A DNA stretch of 49,054 nt from an uncultured Chthonomonas sp. (GTDB taxonomy: Bacteria; Armatimonadota; Chthonomonadetes; Chthonomonadales; Chthonomonadaceae), in assembly GCA_903859705.1 (NCBI GenBank), contig CAIONQ010000128.1, forward strand, positions 1-49,054, read 5' to 3'. Below, piece after piece: positions 1 through 6,821 of the stretch. Within the stretch, counting starts at the first letter, position 1. Each line of letters opens with the position of its first letter. Under the pieces are notes generated by a model that saw only the letters and a program-made list of their open reading frames with translations, did no database searches and was not told the origin of the DNA. Position numbers and translations under genes: made by a program.

Positions 1-141
1 GAGTATTACAAGAACGCGCCTCCACCGGGAGTAAAGCGGCTCTGGATCGGACTGCGACGACTACAAGACATAGCGCTTGGGCTTCAGTTGGCAAGGAAAC
101 AGCAAGGCAAAATCGACGGCAGAGATATGATACATTGTTAG
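1..141 (+). CDS. C-terminal fragment of an IS4-like transposase
   Basis: An open frame runs from the left edge to a TAG at 139-141 (46 residues visible). Its middle, VKRLWIGLRRLQDIALGLQ, resembles the C-terminal helix of IS4-family DDE transposases, where a 'GxxxLWxGLxRLxD' pattern is common. The catalytic DDE residues would lie outside the window, so neither integrity nor family can be confirmed. No terminal inverted repeat could be recognised in the following 300 bases. It could also be the tail of an unrelated basic protein. Confidence 0.45.
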   Translation, partial: EYYKNAPPPGVKRLWIGLRRLQDIALGLQLARKQQGKIDGRDMIHC

Positions 142-435
142 GGTATTGGCCTGCATTTTCTTGGGCTCTTGCCAGGCATTTTTAGCGTTTAGGCTGATGC
201 CAAAACGTGTAAGTACACAATCACTTTATAACGCTCTTTAATCGTAAAGGATTGATTTGCACTTAAGTGGCCAGATTTGCAAAAAAGAGTCTCACTGGCA
301 GCTTTGTTCGCAACGTTAATAGGTACTATTATTCAGCGGATTGCAGATACGTCCACGATGCCCACCCCTCTTCCCGCGTTACCATCCACTTTAGTAACAA
401 TATCATGAATTGCGTTACAGACCCCGGTTTGTGAC
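142..435. other. Non-coding stretch between transposase tail and regulator
   Basis: No ORF with coding character is seen here. It should contain the right end of the insertion element, if the upstream fragment is one, and the promoter of the regulator at 436. The near-palindrome gtgtaagtacac at about 209-220 is the only obvious symmetry. No consensus promoter was recognised. Confidence 0.4.
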
Positions 436-1770
436 ATGCGGAAACCTTTCATGTTTGGAATATATCTGCAGCAGATGCGGCGCAACCGCGGTATTACTGC
501 CACTCAGCTTGCCGAGCGCGCAGGCATCTCACGCCGGTCTGTTAGCCGATGGGAAAACGGCACATCTCTGCCCCGGATACCAGAACTAAACCAGCTGCTG
601 GATGCCATTGGTGCCGATGCCGAAGAACGAGTGCACTGCATGGCATTGATCCCGGCACCGAGGGCGAAAAAGCACATACGGATGTCACAACCTGCCTATA
701 CACCGGGTTGTTGGGAAGCATTGTGGGGGCTACGGCTGCGCAGTGGGCTAACGCTTAAGCAAACGGCAGAACGTGTTGGCATTGGCCTCACAAGCATTAG
801 CCGATGGGAACGTGGTGAAGGCTGGCCATCCGCCGAAAAACTGCAGATGCTTTGCCTGGCACTGGGCGCCTCTGTAGAAGAGTATGCTGCCATCCAAACT
901 GCCAACGCATGGCGGCCCATAGAATTACGGCACCACGATGAGGGGGATGCCGTTGCATGTTATGCTGCGCGCTGCCACAGCTTGCTGATTTCAGAAAGGG
1001 AAAGCACTGGCTTTACCCTGTTTAACCTGCGGGCCCTGGCGCTTACAGCCGAAGGGATGCAGATGTTGCCTTCTCACCCCAATGTTTTGCAAATAATCTG
1101 CAGATTGCTTCGAGGGCATGCAAGGCATCTCAGCCTTACGGGCATGCACCCTGCCGCGAACAGGGCGTGCCGCAGGCTGCTGTCCCTCACCGAAGGTAAG
1201 CCAGAGCTAATTACGGATAACGTAACTGCCCGTGCATTTATTGCACGGGGAATGGTGAAAGGTGCCGAGTGGCTGCCCGGGCAGGTTTACTGCCCAACAC
1301 CACGCCCCTCTGCTGGTGCCATTCAAACCGCCATCCGAATAGCATCTCCTTTGCTTTCCGCACCTGTCGATTCAGATATGCTGGCCTGGTTGCATAGCAT
1401 TGTTGGCCTTATGTATGGGCTGGCTGGCAAATACCAGGAAGCAACAGCGCTGCTTTGCAACGGTGTGGCCATTGCTGAGCGTGCAAATATCCCCGCTGTG
1501 GAGCTGCGGCGTGTGGATGCTGCAGGCCTGATGCTATACATGAATCGCCCTGAATCTGCGCTAATTGCGGCAGACAATGCGCAATCTCGCTATGAATGCC
1601 CCCATAACCACATGTACACTGCATTTATCAAAGCAGCGGCGCTTGCCTCGGTAGGAGACACGGGATCTTCGCTGAAAGTACTGGAACCGCTGGAGGTAAT
1701 GAGCGATACCTACAGGGCCTATGCCATCCGATCGGCAGCCGCAGATTTAAGAACAAGCCTTACAGCATAG
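436..1770 (+). CDS. XRE-family regulator with two tandem HTH domains
   Basis: This 444-residue protein has two Cro/C1-type helix-turn-helix domains in its first third. The first is at about residues 10-62 (core ITATQLAERAGISRRSVSRW), the second at about 92-150 (core LTLKQTAERVGIGLTSISRW). Each has the typical 'SRWE.G...P' recognition-helix end. The remaining 290 residues are Ala/Leu-rich and helical, with a TPR-like look (for example around 330-360, 'LAGKYQEATALLCNGVAIAERA'-type helices), as in regulators that use a TPR sensor. No membrane segment is seen. ATG 436 has no clear Shine-Dalgarno; the in-frame ATG at 451 is an alternative. It lies between an IS-like fragment and a tRNA and may be an accessory gene. 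The DNA target and ligand are unknown. Confidence 0.75.
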   Translation: MRKPFMFGIYLQQMRRNRGITATQLAERAGISRRSVSRWENGTSLPRIPELNQLLDAIGADAEERVHCMALIPAPRAKKHIRMSQPAYTPGCWEALWGLRLRSGLTLKQTAERVGIGLTSISRWERGEGWPSAEKLQMLCLALGASVEEYAAIQTANAWRPIELRHHDEGDAVACYAARCHSLLISERESTGFTLFNLRALALTAEGMQMLPSHPNVLQIICRLLRGHARHLSLTGMHPAANRACRRLLSLTEGKPELITDNVTARAFIARGMVKGAEWLPGQVYCPTPRPSAGAIQTAIRIASPLLSAPVDSDMLAWLHSIVGLMYGLAGKYQEATALLCNGVAIAERANIPAVELRRVDAAGLMLYMNRPESALIAADNAQSRYECPHNHMYTAFIKAAALASVGDTGSSLKVLEPLEVMSDTYRAYAIRSAAADLRTSLTA

Positions 1771-1777
1771 CAATTTA

Positions 1778-1807
1778 TTGACAAACGGCACCTTGCCGTT
1801 CTATACT
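1778..1807 (+). promoter_or_regulatory. Sigma-70-type promoter of tRNA-Val
   Basis: TTGACA at 1778-1783 and TATACT at 1802-1807 are separated by 18 bases. The -10 ends 22 bases before the mature 5' end of the tRNA. The -35 begins only 8 bases after the upstream stop codon, so the tRNA is transcribed independently. Confidence 0.75.
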
Positions 1808-1829
1808 AATGCTCGTAATACGATGAAGC

Positions 1830-1901
1830 GGGCGGTTGGCTCAGTGGTAGAGCAGATCCTTTACACGGATAAGGTCGGGGGTTCGAATCCCTCACTGCCC
1901 A
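1830..1901 (+). tRNA. tRNA-Val (anticodon TAC)
   Basis: The 72-nt sequence folds as a cloverleaf. The acceptor GGGCGGT (1830-1836) pairs with ACTGCCC (1894-1900), with one G-U pair, and the discriminator is A at 1901. The D arm is GCTC/GAGC with an AGTGGTAG-type loop. The anticodon loop TTTACAC (1860-1866) gives anticodon TAC (1862-1864), which reads GTA and related valine codons. The T arm has GTTCGAATC. The anticodon stem has one mismatch at its outer pair (G1855/A1871). CCA is not encoded (ATT follows), so it must be added after transcription. Confidence 0.93.
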
Positions 1902-1946
1902 TTGGCTCACTGGCGATTATACGCCAGCAAAACAGAAAGTATCATG

Positions 1947-1988
1947 AACAGGCACGTCCTTAGTCGGGAGCGGTGCCTGTTTTGTTTT
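1947..1988 (+). terminator. Intrinsic terminator after tRNA-Val
   Basis: AACAGGCAC (1947-1955) pairs perfectly with GTGCCTGTT (1973-1981), and a T-rich tract (TTTTGTTTT) follows directly. It ends the tRNA transcript. Confidence 0.75.
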
Positions 1989-2046
1989 ATCATACTAAGA
2001 TTCATGTGTGCTTACATGCGCACGATGTGCTTCCCAAGCCAAATGC

Positions 2047-2080
2047 AAAAAGCCCTCCGGAAATCCGGAGGGCTTTTTGT
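2047..2080. terminator. Bidirectional intrinsic terminator
   Basis: AGCCCTCCGG (2051-2060) and CCGGAGGGCT (2065-2074) form a 10-bp stem with a 4-base loop. It is flanked by an A-run on the left and a T-run on the right, so it can stop transcripts from both strands. On the minus strand it serves the DUF2325 gene that ends at 2099; on the plus strand it backs up the tRNA terminator. Confidence 0.85.
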
Positions 2081-2098
2081 GTAACCAGTTAAGCTGCG

Positions 2099-3955
2099 TT
2101 ACGACGCCGACTTCTTGCTGCGAGAAGAGGTTGCCGTGCACAACTGCTTGATGAGGTGGCGAACGGTAACAGGCAGATCGGCGGTAGATGCCACGGTGGC
2201 AAACTTTTTGCCAGCCCTGGTAACTGCCTCAGAGATGCCCTTCCACTCTTTACGGCTGTAGCGCGTTACCAGAATAACGATATCTGCACCCTCAATCTTC
2301 GGCGCAATCGTTTCCAGTGTGTCGTTGGGATTTGGGGATTCCCAGGTTAGCTCGCCAGCCTCAAAAGTGGTTTTGAACCGCTCACGGGTGGCATCGGTTG
2401 GGGCCCCACCCAGGATAACCAGGTTCTTGCCGCCAGTTGCCGTTCTGATGGAGGTTACTTCCGCTGCGGGCGGATCGCCATTGCTTTCGCCAGGGCCTTC
2501 AGCCAGCGTGGAGGCCTCAAGCTGCTGCTCCCACTCGGTGGCTACTTCGCGAAGAAGATCTTTGAAGCGCTCATCGCCTTCCAGGAAGCTGGTCCACGGG
2601 GCCAGGGCTTCTTTAAGGCGCTTATCTGCAGGCGATACGCGGTGGTTTTTGCACTCCCACAGCGATTCGCGCAGTACATCCTCATCATGATCACCGTGCT
2701 CACCAAAGTCTGGCTCAGAAAGCAGCGCAATTACATTATTAATCAGAGACTGTCGATGTTCATCATCTGCAACCGGGCCACGGGCGCGCTCCCATGCATC
2801 TTCCAGGGTTGCTGCCTTCTCCATTAGTTCAGCCATTGGTACTTTGGGTCTCAGGCTGTACAGGTAGCACTGATCCTCACGAGCCCAGGTGCGCAGATCA
2901 TCAAACAATTGCTGCTGGAATGGATCACGGGCACCAATGCGGAACAACAGGCGGTTAAAGCGCTGCTGCACTGCAGCAACGGCCTCTGCCAGAGGCTGCA
3001 CATCGGATACAGCCAGAAGCTGCCGATTACGCTGCCACCACTCAAAGCCCTCCTGCGCTCTCGCCATTTCGTTGTAACGATCGGCAAGCTCGCCCCATTG
3101 GTACGCCGTTGGGCGCGGATCCAGCTCATCATCCAGAGCTACCGTGTACTCCTGGTCGTTTGCGCTGTCTAGAAGGTCTATCAAGTCTTCGGATAGCTCC
3201 GTTACCTCGGCAACTTCGGTATCGCCACACTCTTCTTCCAATCTGCGATGGCGGCATGCTATAGAGCGAAGCCTCAGGCAGTTCGGGATGTTTAGCTCAC
3301 CAGATTCGGTGTTGAGCGGGTACTTTTTGGCCCACTCTTTGAGCTCTTGTCGCAAAGCTACCGCATCGGTTTCAATATCGATAAGCGGTCGCATCGGTCG
3401 GCGAGGAGTTCGTGGCGCAGAAGGAGCGCTAGGTGCTGCAGGTGCTGCTTCGGCACTGATCGGTGCTGCAGGGGCAACCAGAGATCCCGGGTTGGTGACC
3501 TCTGCCCTGCGGCTCAGCTGCGAAACAGGCGGCACGATCGGAACTGGGGTTGGCCGGCTAAACGGCCCGCTTGCTGGCTGGGCTGGCAGGGCTGGCGAGG
3601 CACTTACCGGCATGGCACGAACGGGCGGAGGCGCGGCAGCCTGGTACGGCTCGGATACATCACCGCCCTGTACGCGGCGAACGGCATCCAGAAGCTCTCG
3701 GGTTGCCATGCGGTGTTGAGTGATCTCGCCGATTAGCGAGGAATCTTCTACATCTTTAGCAGCCTGCAACAGGCTGGAAAGGCGCTCGAATGCTGATTGC
3801 AGGAACGTGAGGCGATGAGATGCATGAACAGCCAGCTTCTGTTGAACCTCTGAACAGTAAGCATCAAATGCTTCTGAGTTGCGCAGAGGAGAACCGCCGG
3901 TAGGTGTGCTCACAAGCTGATCGTCACGATCATGATCGGCAAAATTAATGGACAT
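2099..3955 (-). CDS. DUF2325-domain protein with proline/alanine-rich linker
   Basis: 618 residues. The N-terminal ~100 residues are helical. Residues ~105-185 form a Pro/Ala-rich, probably disordered linker. A long acidic helical region follows (about 190-490). The last ~100 residues begin NLVILGGAPTD and have a Rossmann-like pattern (GADIVILVTRYSRKEW, then a Lys-rich strand), matching the shape of DUF2325 domains, whose function is poorly defined. No signal peptide or membrane helix is present, so it is probably cytoplasmic. ATG 3955 has a good Shine-Dalgarno (GAGAAGGAG about 6 bases upstream). The gene is monocistronic and ends at the bidirectional terminator. The DUF2325 assignment is from pattern recall, and the helical middle was not recognised. 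Confidence 0.7.
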   Translation of the reverse strand: MSINFADHDRDDQLVSTPTGGSPLRNSEAFDAYCSEVQQKLAVHASHRLTFLQSAFERLSSLLQAAKDVEDSSLIGEITQHRMATRELLDAVRRVQGGDVSEPYQAAAPPPVRAMPVSASPALPAQPASGPFSRPTPVPIVPPVSQLSRRAEVTNPGSLVAPAAPISAEAAPAAPSAPSAPRTPRRPMRPLIDIETDAVALRQELKEWAKKYPLNTESGELNIPNCLRLRSIACRHRRLEEECGDTEVAEVTELSEDLIDLLDSANDQEYTVALDDELDPRPTAYQWGELADRYNEMARAQEGFEWWQRNRQLLAVSDVQPLAEAVAAVQQRFNRLLFRIGARDPFQQQLFDDLRTWAREDQCYLYSLRPKVPMAELMEKAATLEDAWERARGPVADDEHRQSLINNVIALLSEPDFGEHGDHDEDVLRESLWECKNHRVSPADKRLKEALAPWTSFLEGDERFKDLLREVATEWEQQLEASTLAEGPGESNGDPPAAEVTSIRTATGGKNLVILGGAPTDATRERFKTTFEAGELTWESPNPNDTLETIAPKIEGADIVILVTRYSRKEWKGISEAVTRAGKKFATVASTADLPVTVRHLIKQLCTATSSRSKKSAS

Positions 3956-4303
3956 TAACTGCTCCTTCTCCCGATGCCGTATTGGCCGGGAGACAATTCG
4001 CCAGACTGGGAAGCGGTGTATTGTGCGTGGCGAGCACGCGGAAATCGAATATGGCTATACCGCTTCGGTTATCCGGACTATGGGGAGTGACTCACGCGAG
4101 CATGATGGAGAACGGTACCGCATTTTACAGTGAAAACAAACAGTAAACCGACCAACCATTTCAACCCGCATTAAGATATACAAGTGTTCGAGCCACGCGC
4201 AGAGTATTCCTTCTGCAATTGCGGGCCTATTTTATTCTAACTGAAAACTATGATATCTGCTACAGATCTACATAATTCTCTTTAGATTTGCACTTATTTG
4301 CGC
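3956..4303. other. Intergenic region upstream of the DUF2325 gene
   Basis: This stretch carries the 5' region of the minus-strand gene that starts at 3955 and the downstream end of birA. Its only clear signal is the Shine-Dalgarno of the former gene. No consensus promoter, hairpin terminator or small ORF is convincing. Confidence 0.4.
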
Positions 4304-5104
4304 TTATCGATCGATAGAACCCCCTGCCGGCTCTTCTGTAATTACGGCTGCTGACTGAATTGCGAGTGTTGCGCCGGAGTCCAGACGTAAAATCAGTGCC
4401 CCGTGTTCATCAATCCCCAGTGCCGTACCCAGCTCACTGCCATTTGGTCCTTCGGCACGGTAGCTCCGCCCAACCGTTTTATCATGTTCACGCCATAGCC
4501 GCAGTAGGCCACGCGTGCCATTAGCACGCACTGCCTCCACCTGCATTCGCAGGCAATCATCCACTAACTCAGCCATTTGCCTGGCGGAAGGAGGCGTAAT
4601 GCCAGCGAGAGCAAGCGATGTTGAGTGTTCGGCAATTTCGGCCGGAAAGTGCATGCAGGCCAGGTTAATCCCAATCCCTACAAGTGCTACCGTTTCGCCA
4701 CTTGGCTCAACGGCGAGTTCAATCAACACGCCGCCAAGCTTCTTGCTGTTCAGCAGCAAGTCGTTGGGCCATTTCAGCCCCAGCTCAACCGGCTCAGCAG
4801 GCGGTTCTAAAGCAAGTGCTCGCTGAACGGCGTTTAGTGCTGCCGCACCGGCGGCCAGCGCAATCCATGCAGGTGCTGCAGCTTCTTCGGGCAGCAAGGG
4901 TAGAAACAACGTGCAGCAAAGGCTCTGGCCCGGTTGGGCATACCAGGTTCTACCGCGCTGCCCCCTGCCCTGCGTTTGCTCCAGTGCCTGCACACCAGAA
5001 GGTACAGGAATCTGCTGACTGTCCCAAACAGTTTGCCCGGTACGCAGCATTTGCCGTGCAACATCCATCGTAGAACCAACGGAGCCGAGTACAAGTAGAG
5101 ACAT
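4304..5104 (-). CDS. birA: Biotin--[acetyl-CoA-carboxylase] ligase
   Basis: This 266-residue enzyme activates biotin as biotinyl-AMP and attaches it to the carrier protein of acetyl-CoA carboxylase, which feeds malonyl-CoA to fatty-acid synthesis. Recognisable motifs are STMD near the N terminus, the adenylate-binding GRGQRGRTW (about 46-54), KWPNDLLL and KKLGGVLIEL (about 109-130) and VGIGINL (about 142-148). It lacks the N-terminal winged-helix domain of E. coli BirA, so it is a monofunctional ligase and not a repressor. The C-terminal SH3-like region is present (LGTALGIDEHGALILRL). It follows nadC after 26 bases and is the last gene of the minus-strand run. Confidence 0.93.
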   Translation of the reverse strand: MSLLVLGSVGSTMDVARQMLRTGQTVWDSQQIPVPSGVQALEQTQGRGQRGRTWYAQPGQSLCCTLFLPLLPEEAAAPAWIALAAGAAALNAVQRALALEPPAEPVELGLKWPNDLLLNSKKLGGVLIELAVEPSGETVALVGIGINLACMHFPAEIAEHSTSLALAGITPPSARQMAELVDDCLRMQVEAVRANGTRGLLRLWREHDKTVGRSYRAEGPNGSELGTALGIDEHGALILRLDSGATLAIQSAAVITEEPAGGSIDR

Positions 5105-5130
5105 TGCGGTAAATAGCCTCCAGGTAACTC

Positions 5131-5973
5131 TTAGGTGATGTTTATATCCAATCCGATATCCAGCGATACTGCTGAGTGAGTAATGCTGCCTACGGAAACA
5201 ATATCTACACCTGTTGCGGCAATATCAGCAACTGTTGCCTCGGTAACGCCGCCACTGGCTTCAATGGCTGCCTGCCCATCTACCAGCTCCACTGCAGAGC
5301 GCATCTCATCCAGCGTCATGTTATCCAGCATTACGATATCGGCGCCGGCTTCTACCGCTTCCTGCACTTGATCCAGCGTATCGCACTCCACCGTTACCGT
5401 CATTGTATGAGGTGCCTGCGAGTATGCTGCTTGAACCGCTGCGGTAATGCCTCCACAGGCTGCGATGTGATTATCTTTAATCATAACCGCATCATACAGG
5501 CCAAAGCGGTGATTGTGGCCACCGCCGCAGCGCACTGCATACTTTTCAAGTGCGCGCAGGCCAGGTGTGGTTTTGCGTGTGTCTACTATGCGAGCCCGCG
5601 TGCCTTCGGCAAGCCGAACAAACACGGCTGTTTTGGTTGCAATTCCTGATAGCCGTTGAACAAAATTCAGCGCCGTACGTTCCGCTGTGAGTATGGAGCG
5701 TGCACTGCCTGTAACCGTTAGCAAGGTATCGCCAGCAGAAACCGCCTGGCCATCTTCGGCCAGCGGTGTGATGTTTAGAGTGGGATCCACACGCTGAAAC
5801 ACGCGTACAGCAATTGGAATTCCCGCTATAACACCGGCGGTACGCGTGCTCATAACTGCAGATACTACTTTATCTTCCGGAATTGTAAACTGGCTGCTAA
5901 CATCGCCTGTGCCGATATCTTCCGCCAGAGCGCGCTCAATTGTATCTGTTGCATCGGGAAGAAGGCATGTCAT
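5131..5973 (-). CDS. nadC: Nicotinate-nucleotide pyrophosphorylase (carboxylating)
   Basis: 280 residues, the usual length. The enzyme converts quinolinate and PRPP to nicotinate mononucleotide in de novo NAD synthesis. The sequence shows EDIGTGDVS (about 18-26), ERTALNFVQRLSGIAT, DTRKTTPGLR, KYAVRCGGGHNHR, IKDNH, VECD, MLDNM and EASGG, which are the conserved quinolinate- and PRPP-binding blocks in order. An AAGGAG lies about 12 bases before ATG 5973. No nadA or nadB is nearby; here it is paired with birA and sits 50 bases after the STAS-USP gene. Confidence 0.96.
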   Translation of the reverse strand: MTCLLPDATDTIERALAEDIGTGDVSSQFTIPEDKVVSAVMSTRTAGVIAGIPIAVRVFQRVDPTLNITPLAEDGQAVSAGDTLLTVTGSARSILTAERTALNFVQRLSGIATKTAVFVRLAEGTRARIVDTRKTTPGLRALEKYAVRCGGGHNHRFGLYDAVMIKDNHIAACGGITAAVQAAYSQAPHTMTVTVECDTLDQVQEAVEAGADIVMLDNMTLDEMRSAVELVDGQAAIEASGGVTEATVADIAATGVDIVSVGSITHSAVSLDIGLDINIT

Positions 5974-6023
5974 TGCTCAGAAAGCTCCTTTCGGCCCCGC
6001 TCCACAGTGCGCGCTATACCGAA

Positions 6024-6821
6024 TTATTCGGACTGTTTTAACCGCCCGATCACTACTTCTACAGGCGATCGATGCAGCAGGCTATCTACCAGATGATGGA
6101 ACCTATCGTGCCCTTCAGCACCAATAGGTTCGCTGGTAGCTCCGACAACAACAGTATCGGCCTGCAGTACTTTTATTGCTGTGAGAATACCCTCTGTAGA
6201 GTCTCTTACGCGCTCTACATGCTCTGCAGCAATTACATTCTGTTGCCGCGCCAGCGGTGCAGCAACGGCAAGCGCTTCCTGCGCTTCCTTCTCGGCATCT
6301 GGCAGCGGAGCATTCAACGGCAGCGTGCGGGCTACTTCCAGAAAGTAAACCAGGTGCACTTCCCCACGCCCCGCCCGGCTCAGGCGCCCGGCAAGGGTTG
6401 CCCCGTAGGTGAGATCAAGGTCGGCTATAAGCGGAACCAGAATTGAGCTGCCTTTTTTTGCTGCATCGGCTGTGGGTGCCAGCGGGCTATGATGCACTCG
6501 CAGAGATGCGCGTGCCGCCTCGATGGAATCTGCAATTGGCAGCTGGCTGCGCACGCCTGGTATGCTTCGGCAAATTGCAAGCATAGATTCTGGCAGGTTG
6601 GCAACAATAATTCTTGATCTTGCCGCTTCGATATCCCGCATGGCTTCCAGAAAGGTTTTCGCACCTTGCTCAGAAATGTCTGCAATGTGGGAGCAATCAA
6701 TAATGATTCCATTCTTGTGCTCTTGCAGAAGCAGATGCGCGGCCGCCTTAATTGTCATCCACAGGTTTTTATGCAGGTTGCCCGAAAGTTGAACAACATC
6801 GTCCCGGGTCTCAATTATCAT
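6024..6821 (-). CDS. STAS domain fused to universal stress protein-like domain
   Basis: 265 residues. Residues ~1-105 have the anti-sigma-factor-antagonist (STAS) pattern: a short N-terminal strand set, then IIIDCSHIADISEQGAKTFLEAM, where Ser/Glu sit at the position phosphorylated in SpoIIAA-like proteins, then the SRIIVANLPESM strand. Residues ~125-262 resemble a UspA alpha/beta domain (SSILVPLIADLDLTYGATLA; ending ADTVVVGATS, then SPVEVVIGRL). The G-2x-G-9x-G(S/T) nucleotide-binding signature is only partly kept. The gene overlaps the end of the upstream K+ transporter gene by 4 bases (ATGA), so the two are translationally coupled. A role in controlling or sensing transporter activity is an inference. 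Confidence 0.7.
   Translation of the reverse strand: MIIETRDDVVQLSGNLHKNLWMTIKAAAHLLLQEHKNGIIIDCSHIADISEQGAKTFLEAMRDIEAARSRIIVANLPESMLAICRSIPGVRSQLPIADSIEAARASLRVHHSPLAPTADAAKKGSSILVPLIADLDLTYGATLAGRLSRAGRGEVHLVYFLEVARTLPLNAPLPDAEKEAQEALAVAAPLARQQNVIAAEHVERVRDSTEGILTAIKVLQADTVVVGATSEPIGAEGHDRFHHLVDSLLHRSPVEVVIGRLKQSE

Noticed and set aside
1778-1963. 61-residue ORF over the tRNA
   Set aside because: It translates the tRNA-Val promoter and gene; no ribosome site or protein-like composition.
4304-5104. BirA as a transcriptional repressor
   Set aside because: The N-terminal winged-helix domain is absent; the protein begins directly with the ligase domain.
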